Assembly (NCBI RefSeq): GCF_000379665.1
Contig: NZ_KB903359.1
Span: 1,031,475 to 1,095,474 of the forward strand
DNA length: 64,000 bases
Reading direction: 5' to 3'
DNA from: Butyricimonas synergistica DSM 23225
GTDB lineage: Bacteria; Bacteroidota; Bacteroidia; Bacteroidales; Marinifilaceae
Shown: positions 17,413 to 26,827 of the stretch, in pieces
How positions within the stretch are numbered: the stretch's first letter is position 1
Layout: the number at the start of each line of letters is the position of its first letter
The notes under the pieces: model-generated
Databases searched by the model: none
Told to the model about the DNA's origin: nothing
Seen by the model: only the letters and a program-made list of their open reading frames with translations
Program-made: the position numbers and the translations under genes

Positions 17413-18550
17413 GGCACGCCAATACCGAAAACGTGTTTTTCCGATAGCTTATTCTTCACTTGCATTTTTTGCATTATTATGGGTTCAACTTCCTTCTTTC
17501 GCCCAGAAGCCACACGAGAGGGACAGCGTGATAGAACAAATTGTACAAGACACTGTCATTTTCCGGTTTGCACCCGGTGAAAAACTATTCCGCGAAGATT
17601 ATAAAAAAAATAAAACGGCAATCTTTCTTCTCCGTCAATCCATTCAAGAACATCGTCAAGGAATTAAAACAGGAGAAATCAAAGTGCGGGTACGTGGTTT
17701 TTGTGGTTCATTCGGTTCGTCAAGAATCAACCTACAAAGCGCCAAGAACCGGAGCAATCAAGTGAAAAGTTATTTTATCACCCACGAAGAATTGAAAGAA
17801 GATAACTTCCAAACCACGAACTCAGTCTACTCGTGGAACAATATGTCGGATTTAGTGGTCATCAGCTATCTATTCCGGGAGAAACAGAACGAGATTGTAC
17901 CGCTACCTCCCCTCCCGGAGGACACCACGCTCATCACGAAAATAATTGCCGACACGATTGCCCCCGAATCAACCTCACAAGTATATTCAAAAGCCGACAC
18001 GACAAAACACCAGACTCCGGAATCCATGCTCACGGTTTCGCACGAGGAGGAATCGCTCTACCGGTGGGCAATAAAGACAAATATTGCCTATTTGGCAGCC
18101 ACGGTCGCCAACATCGGTGCAGAGAGAGTCCTCGACGAACATTACTCAGTGGACTTCTCTTTCATTTACAGCCCGTACACCGTGGCTCGAAATTACCGTT
18201 TGCGTTTTCTCGTCATTCAACCGGAGTTCCGTTACTGGCCGGACTCACCCATGAAAGGACACTTCTTCGGCTTCCATCTCAATATTGGGGCGTTTAACAT
18301 TTCCGTGGACAAAGAGAACCGTTACCAATCTCCCGATGGTTTTTACGGTGCGGGAGTCAGCTACGGCTACACGCTCCCCTTCGCCCGGCGATGGGCAGTG
18401 GAGTTCACAATTGGAGCGGGTTACATCCACACGAAATATGATACATATTACAATATTCCGAATGGCTCTCGCTATAAAAAAAATACACCATATAACTACT
18501 GGGGATTAACGAAAGCCGGTATCAACATGGTTTATAAATTCGGTAAATAA
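17408..18550 (+). CDS. DUF3575 outer-membrane protein of a fimbrial-type locus
   Basis: The protein has 380 residues. The N-terminus MTARQYRKRV is followed by a hydrophobic signal segment ending near PSFAQ. Residues 45-160 look like the periplasmic region found in front of DUF3575 (FRFAPGEKLF, INLQSAKNRSNQVKSYF). From about 215 the DUF3575 barrel-like domain begins (YRWAIKTNIAYLAAT, GFYGAGVSYGYTLPF), closing with NMVYKFGK. In Bacteroidota, DUF3575 genes commonly head major/minor fimbria or DUF6562 clusters, where an assembly or anchoring role is presumed. It is the first gene after the twin palindromes and starts the five-gene surface operon. Confidence 0.8.
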   Translation: MTARQYRKRVFPIAYSSLAFFALLWVQLPSFAQKPHERDSVIEQIVQDTVIFRFAPGEKLFREDYKKNKTAIFLLRQSIQEHRQGIKTGEIKVRVRGFCGSFGSSRINLQSAKNRSNQVKSYFITHEELKEDNFQTTNSVYSWNNMSDLVVISYLFREKQNEIVPLPPLPEDTTLITKIIADTIAPESTSQVYSKADTTKHQTPESMLTVSHEEESLYRWAIKTNIAYLAATVANIGAERVLDEHYSVDFSFIYSPYTVARNYRLRFLVIQPEFRYWPDSPMKGHFFGFHLNIGAFNISVDKENRYQSPDGFYGAGVSYGYTLPFARRWAVEFTIGAGYIHTKYDTYYNIPNGSRYKKNTPYNYWGLTKAGINMVYKFGK

Positions 18551-18563
18551 AGGAGGTATGGAC

Positions 18564-19601
18564 ATGAAAAAACGAACCATCTATATCATTTGCCTACTTG
18601 TTCTCGCCATGACGGGATGCGACAAAACTGTTTTGGAATTCCCGAAAGACGAGGGTGTCGACCCCACTCTGGTGAACGTAGACCTGACATTTGAAATCGA
18701 CCCAAGCATAGAACCCTACACATCGTCGCGTTCCGAAACCACAATCCCCGGCGGACACGACACACGCTGGATCATCGAGGTGTTTCGTGACGAGATCGAC
18801 GGTTCCCCCGCCGCACGTCACGTGCTCTGTTGCGACCCGGCTGTTGACGGCAAACATACCATCAGCACCTCGCTACCGTTGCACGCCGCCAAATATCATA
18901 TCGTAACCTGGATGGACTACGTGCAGGACGGATCGTTAAAAGACAAATACTATATCGTGAATTCACTCGCGTCGATCAGCATCCCCGACACCAAAACGTA
19001 CATCGGGAACAACGACCACAAGGACACGTACGTCGCTCGCCAGGAACTAGACTTGACTGGGTACCGCAACCAGTGGAACGCAACAGTAAAACAGACTGTC
19101 ACGCTCCGACGACCGATGGCAAAGATCGAGTTCATCACCACCGACCTTGACAAATTCCTTGACAAACTTTCCGAACGACGATCGAAAACCGGCGTCGCCG
19201 CAGACAACTCGCTCTCCCGAACACCTGATCTTTCCACAATTCAAGTAGAGGTGGAATACGCCTGTTACTTCCCGTGCGGTTTTAACGCCTATACCAACAA
19301 ACCGAACGACGCCCGCCTGGGGATGGCATTCAACAGCAATATAATCCGACTCTCGGAAAAAGAAGGACACCTCGCCAGTGACTATATTTTCGTGAACGGC
19401 ACTGAGTCCGCGGTAACAGTAAACCTGATTATCCGAGATCACGAAGGCTCTGTGCTCAATAGGGTAGAAGGTATTAACGTACCCATCGTGCGGGGGAAAC
19501 TGACAACTATACGCGACGAGTTCCTGACACGCAGTTACTCCCCCGGTATTGGTATAGATCCCGATTTCGACGGAGAAATAAATATTGTTATACCCGACTA
19601 A
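18564..19601 (+). CDS. DUF6562/FimB-Mfa2-like fimbrial lipoprotein
   Basis: The protein has 345 residues from the ATG at 18564. AGGAGG at 18551-18556 is well spaced for this start and too close for the ATG at 18558. The lipobox is LAMTGC, with Cys19 as the lipidated residue. The body matches the DUF6562 layout: an N-terminal strand-rich part (LTFEIDPSIEPY), a middle with YHIVTWMDY, and PMAKIEFIT leading into the second half. These lipoproteins are thought to be surface subunits or anchors of fimbria-like fibres. It lies 13 bases after the DUF3575 gene. Confidence 0.72.
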   Translation: MKKRTIYIICLLVLAMTGCDKTVLEFPKDEGVDPTLVNVDLTFEIDPSIEPYTSSRSETTIPGGHDTRWIIEVFRDEIDGSPAARHVLCCDPAVDGKHTISTSLPLHAAKYHIVTWMDYVQDGSLKDKYYIVNSLASISIPDTKTYIGNNDHKDTYVARQELDLTGYRNQWNATVKQTVTLRRPMAKIEFITTDLDKFLDKLSERRSKTGVAADNSLSRTPDLSTIQVEVEYACYFPCGFNAYTNKPNDARLGMAFNSNIIRLSEKEGHLASDYIFVNGTESAVTVNLIIRDHEGSVLNRVEGINVPIVRGKLTTIRDEFLTRSYSPGIGIDPDFDGEINIVIPD

Positions 19602-19613
19602 AAAGATACGTTG

Positions 19614-20405
19614 ATGAAAAAAATGCTTGCTATATTTCTTACTCTCGTGACCTTCGTCAGTTGCGACAAAAACAACGAAGAGTTTTCCACTCAGACCTCC
19701 GTGAAGGGGACGCTCTCTCTCAATACCCAAGCTACCTGGGAAAACGAACCTGATGCCATAAGCCGTGCGAATGCCGATAACACCCCAATAACCTACACGT
19801 TCGAGGCGTGGAGCCACGATGCAGTCCCTCGTTGCGTCCTGCATGCCACAGCAACCGGAACACTTGCCGGGGCGGCTATAGAGATTGCACTGGTACCCGG
19901 CAATTACGATTTCTTATTCTGGGCAGACTACGGTCGAGAATATTATGACACCGAAAACCTGCGTCAAGTAAAGATTGCTACGACATCTTACACGTCCCCC
20001 GCCGACGATAGCCGCGATGCCTTTGCTGGTGTGCTAACGGGCATAACGTGGAAAGGCGGATCGGGTACCGGCATCACGCTGTTACGCCCGCTTGCCAAGC
20101 TGCAACTACAGAATAACGCGCCATTCGCCACAGAGCACGAAACGGTAAAAGCGGTCTACCGAAATACCCCGACACGATACGACGTACTCACAGGCAAAAC
20201 ATCCGAACCGCAAGCAATAGAAGTATCCTTCCCGAAAGTGAATGCCGGAACAACGTCTGCAGGCATGGATTTTCTTTTCCCCATTTCTGGGCAAGGAACG
20301 GCTATCGGGTTGGAAACGACCGTGGACGGAGTGGAGAAACGACTTGACGTATTACCCTTGCACACCAATTACATCACCAAGGTTACGGCAAAATTTGGAG
20401 AATAA
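19614..20405 (+). CDS. Short DUF6562 lipoprotein
   Basis: The protein has 263 residues from the ATG at 19614. The signal peptide ends in a lipobox, TFVSC. The body consists of the DUF6562 fold alone: GNYDFLFWADYG, LLRPLAKLQLQNN, YDVLTGKTSEPQ. It resembles the N-terminal third of the two giant proteins that follow but has no C-terminal extension, so it may be a shaft, cap or anchor subunit. It sits 12 bases after the preceding lipoprotein gene. Confidence 0.75.
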   Translation: MKKMLAIFLTLVTFVSCDKNNEEFSTQTSVKGTLSLNTQATWENEPDAISRANADNTPITYTFEAWSHDAVPRCVLHATATGTLAGAAIEIALVPGNYDFLFWADYGREYYDTENLRQVKIATTSYTSPADDSRDAFAGVLTGITWKGGSGTGITLLRPLAKLQLQNNAPFATEHETVKAVYRNTPTRYDVLTGKTSEPQAIEVSFPKVNAGTTSAGMDFLFPISGQGTAIGLETTVDGVEKRLDVLPLHTNYITKVTAKFGE

Positions 20406-20436
20406 ATACACAAGAAACACTAAAATCCCATATATT

Positions 20437-23427
20437 ATGAAAAAAATGTTTTTAATAATCGCAAGCCTTGCCCTGACGCTTGTAGCTTGCCAAAAAGACG
20501 AGATCGAAGGATTTGATGCCGCAAACTCGCAAACAATCAGCGTAACTATCCCGCGAACGAGTTCCGTGAGCCGTGCTGCCGGTGACGGTACACAAATAAA
20601 CCGCTGTATCATGGAAATTTACCGGAACGGGGAATTGTACGGGGAACGAAAAATTGCGACTGTATCCGGTAACAAAGCCTCTTTCACGGACTTGCGCCTG
20701 GTGACCTCGCAAACCTACGACTTCGTGTTCTGGGCTGATTGCGCTGAAGGTGAAGCGGATAAACACTACACCACGACCAATGGTCTTACAACTATCAAGG
20801 CGACAAGGTACGCCGGAAACAACGAGGAATTCGATGCGTTCTTCGCCAAAGAAACGTTCGAGGTAATCGGGGCATTCACGAAAGAAATTACACTTACCCG
20901 TCCTTTCGGGCAGTTGAACGTGAAAACGCTTGACTTGGGCGCAATCAAGGACGAAAACTTGAAACCGACCCATGTAAAAGTGAACTTCAAAGCCGTCCCC
21001 TCCACGTTCAACGCATTAACCGGAGAAGCGAGCGAGGAAACTCCCCTAGAGTACACCGCCGAAGTTTCCGATGCTGCAACCGGTTTGTTGACCATCGACT
21101 ACATTTGGGCTACCCCGGAAGAAGACGCCCTGGCAGACTTCTCGATGACATTCACCAATAACGGTAACGAGATCACTACCAACGACGCATTCACCAACAT
21201 CCCCATCCGCCGTAACTACAAGACCAACGTATCCGGTAACCTACTGACGAAGGCAGGGAACATCAACGTGACCATCGACCCGAATTTCGAGGATAACATC
21301 GACCAAAATGTCTATAAAGTACAAAACATCGCCGAGGCTAACGAAGCTTTCGCTAATGGCGCAACAAACGTGATTGTGACCGAAATTCCGACTGAAGCAG
21401 CAACCCTCATCCTACCTAAAACGAGGGCTACCGTATCTGCCACCCTACCTAAGTTAACGTACAAATTGACAGTTCTGTACGCCAATGAAGCTAGCGATGA
21501 ACAAAAACCTGCTATGTTCTATTTGACAACAGAAGCTGATGAAATCGAAATTGAAACACCCAATACAACCGTTACCCTTCTTGGTGCAATGTACCAAAAT
21601 GTAACGGCTAAAACTGCCGAAAACACCTTAATCGTGGGGGAAGAAACAATTATTGAAAATCTTATCGTGCTACAAGGTAACGTGGATGTTTACGGGACTG
21701 TGAAAAAAATCGTCAAAAAAGCTTCTAACACGCAAGTTATACTCCATGCCTCAACTGCCGGGAAACTCTCGGAATTTGCAGAGAACTTAAACAATACAAC
21801 CAATATATACAACAAAGTAGTACTTAACGCCGACATTGACTTCAAGGGTACCGCCTTCTCGATCAAAAAAGCTAATAAAATCACGTTTGACGGTCAAGGA
21901 CACACGTTGTCCAACTTCAAAGTGGAAAACACTCAGACTGCCGGTCTTTTCTGTGATGCCATTTCGGTAACTGTTACCGACCTGACAGTCAAAGGTGCCA
22001 CCGTGAAAGCGGTAAATGATGGCAATGGCAATGCTTATGCCGGCGTAATAATCGGTCGTTCTTATGGAACCATCATTCTCGACAATTGCATCGTAGAGGG
22101 TTCAACCGTGGAAGGAGTGAATAAAGTCGGCGGCATGATCGGTTTCGTGGCTGAAAATCATGTCGAAGCTACCAATTGCAAGGTTGTTAATAGCACAATT
22201 TCTAACGAGAATGTAAATTCAGAATCCGGTCAAATCGGCGGATTTGCAGGTTACATCGGTAATTGTTACAAATCGACTTGTTTATTCACGAACTGCTCAG
22301 TAGAAAATTCTGAAATCAACGCATACCTGTTCCTCCCCTCCTCACGTCATATCAGTAAATTCATCGGTACTTTCCAAGGTAGTGAAGACACTGATGGACT
22401 AACTATTGATAATTGCAGCGTGAAGGACGTAACGCTCAACGGAATGAACTCCACTGCCCAATCATTTGTTTCTCTCTACGGTGACTTACTCGGCGGTAAT
22501 CGCTATGGCAAAGGCAAAATCACCATCACAAATTGCGATGAGAATATCTACATTTCATCACAAGCACAATTAGCCCAATTGGCTTCTATGGTAAATAAAG
22601 GCACAAACTTTAAAGGAAAAACACTCAAATTAACAAACAATATCGATCTGGAGAACAAAGAGTGGAAACCTATCGGTTTACAAGACAAAGCATTCCAAGG
22701 AACTTTTGACGGTTGCGGCTACACTATCAGTAACTTAAAAATCAATCAACCCTCGAACCAGAACGTGGGACTGTTCGGTTACACGACCAACGGGGAAATC
22801 AAAAACTTCACGCTTCATAATGCAACTGTTTCCGGTTATTTAAATGTAGGTGCAATAGCAGGAACTCCCTATACTTCAACATATTCTGACATACGACTGA
22901 CCGGGAAGGTACAAATTAACGGTTATGCTTACGTGGGAGGCATGTTGGGCAAAAATGCCTATGCAAACCTGAATAACCTGACAATCGATGTAGAAGAAGG
23001 AAGCCTAGTTCACGCCCAAAGTGAAGCATATCGTAGCTACGTGGGTGGTTTAGTCGGCTTCATGGGCGAAGGAAATATTCTCGTATCCAACATCACATCA
23101 AATATCAACGTGACAGGCTCCACTTGCGATGTTGGAGGTATCACCGGTATAGCCCATTACAATAACACGTTTGAAAACTGCATCTGCACGGGCAACGTGA
23201 CTTTACAAAACGCAAATGACCCCGGTGATGAACAGGAAATTGGTGGTATCGCCGGGGTATGGAATAACACAAACGGAACAAAAGTTATTTTCCGCAATTG
23301 CCGATTTAACGGAACTCTCTCATCAACACTAAAAGGCGAGGACAAATCGGAAGAAATTGCCGACAGTAACCGAATTACCGGTCGCAAATACAGCACAGAC
23401 GGAACAGGAGAATTAATTATAGAATAA
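20437..23427 (+). CDS. Giant DUF6562 lipoprotein with GLUG/beta-helix repeats
   Basis: The protein has 996 residues from the ATG at 20437, 31 bases after the short DUF6562 gene; the longer frame from 20242 overlaps that gene and lacks a signal. The lipobox is LTLVAC. Residues about 25-290 are DUF6562 (TYDFVFWADC, TRPFGQLNVKTLDL, IPIRRNYKTNVSGNLL). From about 330 to the end the protein is repetitive, with GLUG-like turns such as KVGGMIGFV, NVGLFGYT, YVGGMLGK and YVGGLVGFM, predicting a long parallel beta-helix. The likely role is surface adhesion or tip display. Its N-terminal third is closely related to that of the next gene. Confidence 0.82.
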   Translation: MKKMFLIIASLALTLVACQKDEIEGFDAANSQTISVTIPRTSSVSRAAGDGTQINRCIMEIYRNGELYGERKIATVSGNKASFTDLRLVTSQTYDFVFWADCAEGEADKHYTTTNGLTTIKATRYAGNNEEFDAFFAKETFEVIGAFTKEITLTRPFGQLNVKTLDLGAIKDENLKPTHVKVNFKAVPSTFNALTGEASEETPLEYTAEVSDAATGLLTIDYIWATPEEDALADFSMTFTNNGNEITTNDAFTNIPIRRNYKTNVSGNLLTKAGNINVTIDPNFEDNIDQNVYKVQNIAEANEAFANGATNVIVTEIPTEAATLILPKTRATVSATLPKLTYKLTVLYANEASDEQKPAMFYLTTEADEIEIETPNTTVTLLGAMYQNVTAKTAENTLIVGEETIIENLIVLQGNVDVYGTVKKIVKKASNTQVILHASTAGKLSEFAENLNNTTNIYNKVVLNADIDFKGTAFSIKKANKITFDGQGHTLSNFKVENTQTAGLFCDAISVTVTDLTVKGATVKAVNDGNGNAYAGVIIGRSYGTIILDNCIVEGSTVEGVNKVGGMIGFVAENHVEATNCKVVNSTISNENVNSESGQIGGFAGYIGNCYKSTCLFTNCSVENSEINAYLFLPSSRHISKFIGTFQGSEDTDGLTIDNCSVKDVTLNGMNSTAQSFVSLYGDLLGGNRYGKGKITITNCDENIYISSQAQLAQLASMVNKGTNFKGKTLKLTNNIDLENKEWKPIGLQDKAFQGTFDGCGYTISNLKINQPSNQNVGLFGYTTNGEIKNFTLHNATVSGYLNVGAIAGTPYTSTYSDIRLTGKVQINGYAYVGGMLGKNAYANLNNLTIDVEEGSLVHAQSEAYRSYVGGLVGFMGEGNILVSNITSNINVTGSTCDVGGITGIAHYNNTFENCICTGNVTLQNANDPGDEQEIGGIAGVWNNTNGTKVIFRNCRFNGTLSSTLKGEDKSEEIADSNRITGRKYSTDGTGELIIE

Positions 23428-23442
23428 TTATATGCAACCAGA

Positions 23443-23510
23443 CCACCCGGGCGGAGCTTGATCGCTCCCCCGGGTACAAAATTAACTTCGGGGTTGCGAA
23501 TGGCAACTCC
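23443..23510 (+). other. Two hairpins between the giant DUF6562 genes
   Basis: The first hairpin pairs CCCGGG plus GGAGC with GCTCC plus CCCGGG (about 23447-23474, one bulge). The second pairs GGGGTTGC (23490-23497) with GCAACTCC (23503-23510) using one G-U pair. Neither has a T tract, so they look like mRNA-stability or partial-attenuation structures rather than full terminators. Confidence 0.55.
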
Positions 23511-23526
23511 CTTAAAATAACAAAAC

Positions 23527-26500
23527 ATGAAAAGATTCCTTTTAACAGCAGCAAGCTTTGCGATGATGCTTATCGCTTGCCAAAAAGATGAGATCGAGGG
23601 GTTCGGAACGAACTCGCAAACGATCAGTGTAACTATCCCACAAACAAACACAATGAGCCGTGCCGTTGGTGACGGAGACGGAGCTCAAATCAATCGTTGC
23701 ATCCTAGAAATCTACCGGGACGGTCAATTGTACGGGGAACGGCAGGTAACCACCGTAACCGGGAACAAAGCCTCTTTCGACCTGCGCCTGGTGACGTCAC
23801 AAACCTATGACTTCGTATTCTGGACTGATTGCGCGGACAACGGACAAGACAAATACTATGACACGAAGGACTTAACCCAAATCAAAGCGGTGGACTACAC
23901 CGGAAACGACGAGGGATTCGATGCCTTCACCGCCACAAAAACTTTCACGATAAAAGAAAGTTTCGCGGAGAACGTAACCCTCACCCGTCCTTTCGGTCAA
24001 TTGAACGTGAAGACACTTGACCTGGATGCCATTCCCGATGACGAGTTGAAACCCACGAAAGTCAAAGTAGCCTTTACCGCTGTTCCCGCATCATTCAACG
24101 TCTTGACTGGCAAAGTAAGTGAAGATATGATCGCAGTGCAATACGAGAAAGAGGTCGTGAACGGGGAAGGTTACCTCACCATGGATTACCTTTGGGCTCC
24201 CAGCGATGAATCCACGCTGGCGGATTTCACGATGACGTTCTATAACGACATGACCGAAATCACGAGCAATGACAACTTTAAAAATATCCCTATCCGCCGC
24301 AACTATCGCACCAACGTGTCCGGTAATCTGCTGACGAAACAAGGTACGATAGAAGTTACCATCGACCCGATATTCGAAGGAGAATACCCCGTGGTTGTCA
24401 ACGGTGCCCTCAACCTCTCTACCAACAAGGAGTACTCCTCGTTGCAAACAGCCATCAACGAAGCATCTGACGGGGACGAAATTTGCGTATGGGGTGTAAT
24501 CGACGAAGACATCGTGGTCAACAAAAAGGTTACGATCAAGGGAGGCTCCGACGGTATCATGACTGCCTCCGCGGAAGAAAATGCCGTGTACGCAAAAATT
24601 CGCACGTTGAACGTGGCAGCCGGCACAACCGCTACTTTCGAGAACATCCAATTCTTTGGAGCCAAGGACATTACCAACTCCAAAACCAGCGTATTGGTCA
24701 ACAACGTGAAAGAAGTGACATTCAAGAACTGTCTATTCGCGCAAGAAAATGTGACGGAAGAAGATATGCGCCCGATAGAAACGGCTTACAAGATGACCGG
24801 TAAATTGACACTCAATAACTGCGTGGTAAAAGCAGGCAGCAAGAACGCGTATTTTAACGCATTGGGCAGTGAAGGAACTCTCGAGATCACCAATTCCGTG
24901 TTCGAACAAATCGTCACGATCGATCCATTGATTGCAACCACGCAAAGTGCAGGAACATACCTAATCCAAGAAAACCAGTTCATGAAGGGTGTGGCAATAA
25001 CGGCTCTATCAGGAGCATCTGACGCAAACGGTCTGAACGCTGCCGAAAAAGCATTTACCAACAGCATTATCAGTAACGGTAATGTTTTTGATAACGAGGA
25101 AGAAAAAGTAAAGGTATACGGTAGTCAAACTTTCTGGGTAAACGATATAGCTCCCGCTATCTATAACAAAGAAACGGGTACAGCTTATGAAAGCGTGCAA
25201 GAAGCCCTCACTGACGCCCAAAACGGAGAAACGGTAATCGTGAGCGGTACCACTTGCACTGAAACGCTCGAGGTTCCTGCCGGCGTTACACTCGACGGGA
25301 ACAATACCACGACCTTCACGGGCACCCTTGCCGCGGCAGAAGGTGCAACGCTCCGTAACTTCACGGTAAACTCTGCTACTCACCGTTGTCTCAAGATTAC
25401 AGCTTCAAATGTAACCTTGGATAATCTCAATATGGTTTACGAAGGAAGTGAAAAGAGACAAGAAGGCGTATCTTTCTATGAAAACGTTAAAAACGTGACC
25501 GTCAAGAATTGCCATTTTACCGGCTACTGGAAAGGAATGTACGTGGGAAACGGTGCCGAAAACTTAACGATCGAGGGATGCACGTTCGAAAGCATGAATC
25601 CGTTCGGCATGGACCAATGGTTCCCGACGTTGACCGTGAAAAATAATACTTTCACAGGAAATGGTTCCAGGAGTAAAGCTATCCACCTCACCGTGGCAAA
25701 AGGCACGGAAGGAATGGAAGGAACCACGAAATTCCAAGAGAGTTGGCCAAAAGAATTGAAAGAAAGCGTGTACGCCATCATGACTGAAAACACATTCACC
25801 AGTACTCCTTACATACGTATTAGTCACAGGAAAAATGCCCAAGAGTACTATTGGGATTACAATTTTCTCTACTTCTCTCTTAACGACTTCAACAACGGAT
25901 ACTTGAAAAACGCCGAAAACGCTTTCACACAACCTGATCGTTACCAACCTTCCGCTGTCGACTTCATTGAATTTGACAGTAAGAAGAATGTATTACACTA
26001 CACATTAGACAGTCGTACCAATCAAGCAAATCGTGGCACGACTTATAGCGGGCACTTCTACAACACCCAAGGACGCCACTTCAACGTGTTCAACCCCGCC
26101 GAACTCACGAAATGGGAAGTAAGCGGTAGTATTTATGTCAACGAAGACTACATCACCAGCCAGAAACCTTTCCGTTCCGAATTGTGGACCGCTGCCAAAA
26201 ACACAACCACCGGCGAAGATGCCTACCCGATGCTCGGCATTGCCAACGTGGTAGAAGATGAAGGCGGCATTTACCAAAGCACGAGAGAGAAAGCCGTTGT
26301 ACGTATCTGGGGTGACAAGGGTTGGAGCGCAATTGAAAACGTAGAGGTAACTGCCGGATGGCATACCGTGAAGATGGTATCTGACGGCACGAACGTAACC
26401 TACTATTTCGACGGAGCCGAGATAGGTAAACTTTCTGCCTCACCGGCTTCTATCACAATCCACTCCATTATGCCACAGGCATTCCATTACGATTATCAAC

Positions 26501-26580
26501 ACACGGATGGAAACTGGTTCGCAGAAGGTTATACTTGCGACACCTATTTCTGTGATATTCAATACAAATTGAACAAATAA
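23527..26580 (+). CDS. Giant DUF6562 lipoprotein with beta-helix and C-terminal lectin-like domain
   Basis: The protein has 1017 residues with lipobox MLIAC. Residues about 25-285 are DUF6562, near-identical in long runs to the preceding protein (CQKDEIEGF, RLVTSQTYDFVFW, TRPFGQLNVKTLDLD). From about 300 to 760 there are right-handed beta-helix rungs (YSSLQTAINEASDGDEICV, TFKNCLF, VTVKNCHFTGYWKG). The last 220 residues are different: a jelly-roll-like module with FHYDYQHTDGNWFAEG that resembles concanavalin-type folds. The pairing of a shared head with unlike tails suggests receptor diversification. It is the last gene of the operon, followed by the hairpin at 26607. Confidence 0.8.
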   Translation: MKRFLLTAASFAMMLIACQKDEIEGFGTNSQTISVTIPQTNTMSRAVGDGDGAQINRCILEIYRDGQLYGERQVTTVTGNKASFDLRLVTSQTYDFVFWTDCADNGQDKYYDTKDLTQIKAVDYTGNDEGFDAFTATKTFTIKESFAENVTLTRPFGQLNVKTLDLDAIPDDELKPTKVKVAFTAVPASFNVLTGKVSEDMIAVQYEKEVVNGEGYLTMDYLWAPSDESTLADFTMTFYNDMTEITSNDNFKNIPIRRNYRTNVSGNLLTKQGTIEVTIDPIFEGEYPVVVNGALNLSTNKEYSSLQTAINEASDGDEICVWGVIDEDIVVNKKVTIKGGSDGIMTASAEENAVYAKIRTLNVAAGTTATFENIQFFGAKDITNSKTSVLVNNVKEVTFKNCLFAQENVTEEDMRPIETAYKMTGKLTLNNCVVKAGSKNAYFNALGSEGTLEITNSVFEQIVTIDPLIATTQSAGTYLIQENQFMKGVAITALSGASDANGLNAAEKAFTNSIISNGNVFDNEEEKVKVYGSQTFWVNDIAPAIYNKETGTAYESVQEALTDAQNGETVIVSGTTCTETLEVPAGVTLDGNNTTTFTGTLAAAEGATLRNFTVNSATHRCLKITASNVTLDNLNMVYEGSEKRQEGVSFYENVKNVTVKNCHFTGYWKGMYVGNGAENLTIEGCTFESMNPFGMDQWFPTLTVKNNTFTGNGSRSKAIHLTVAKGTEGMEGTTKFQESWPKELKESVYAIMTENTFTSTPYIRISHRKNAQEYYWDYNFLYFSLNDFNNGYLKNAENAFTQPDRYQPSAVDFIEFDSKKNVLHYTLDSRTNQANRGTTYSGHFYNTQGRHFNVFNPAELTKWEVSGSIYVNEDYITSQKPFRSELWTAAKNTTTGEDAYPMLGIANVVEDEGGIYQSTREKAVVRIWGDKGWSAIENVEVTAGWHTVKMVSDGTNVTYYFDGAEIGKLSASPASITIHSIMPQAFHYDYQHTDGNWFAEGYTCDTYFCDIQYKLNK

Positions 26581-26606
26581 CAAATACCAGTAAAGGTTTA
26601 ATAAAA

Positions 26607-26803
26607 GTGGGTGTGTCAAAACACACCCACGGGTCCATAAGGTCGAAAAGTCCATAAAGTCGTAAGGTCAAAATATTACGGAATCACGAACAATTATACT
26701 GACAACCAGTAATTTGTGTAACGTTTGACTTTATGAACTTTCAGAACCGAAGGTTCGACTTTATAGACTTTATGAACGAGGAGGTGTGTTTTGACACACC
26801 TCC
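26607..26803. repeat. Twin-hairpin element after the adhesin operon
   Basis: Two 10-bp perfect hairpins of one design bracket the element: GTGGGTGTGT/ACACACCCAC (26607-26630) and GGAGGTGTGT/ACACACCTCC (26780-26803), each with a 4-base loop. Between them the words GTCCATAAGGTC and GTCCATAAAGTC occur on the left and their inverse, GACTTTATGAAC, on the right. It probably ends both convergent transcripts, but it is far more structured than a simple terminator. Confidence 0.75.
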
Positions 26804-26827
26804 TTCACTTTTACAGAATACAAGTCA

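Noticed and set aside
20242-20436. Longer N-terminus for the giant adhesin gene
   Set aside because: It overlaps the preceding gene and removes the signal peptide; the ATG at 20437 starts a clean lipoprotein signal.
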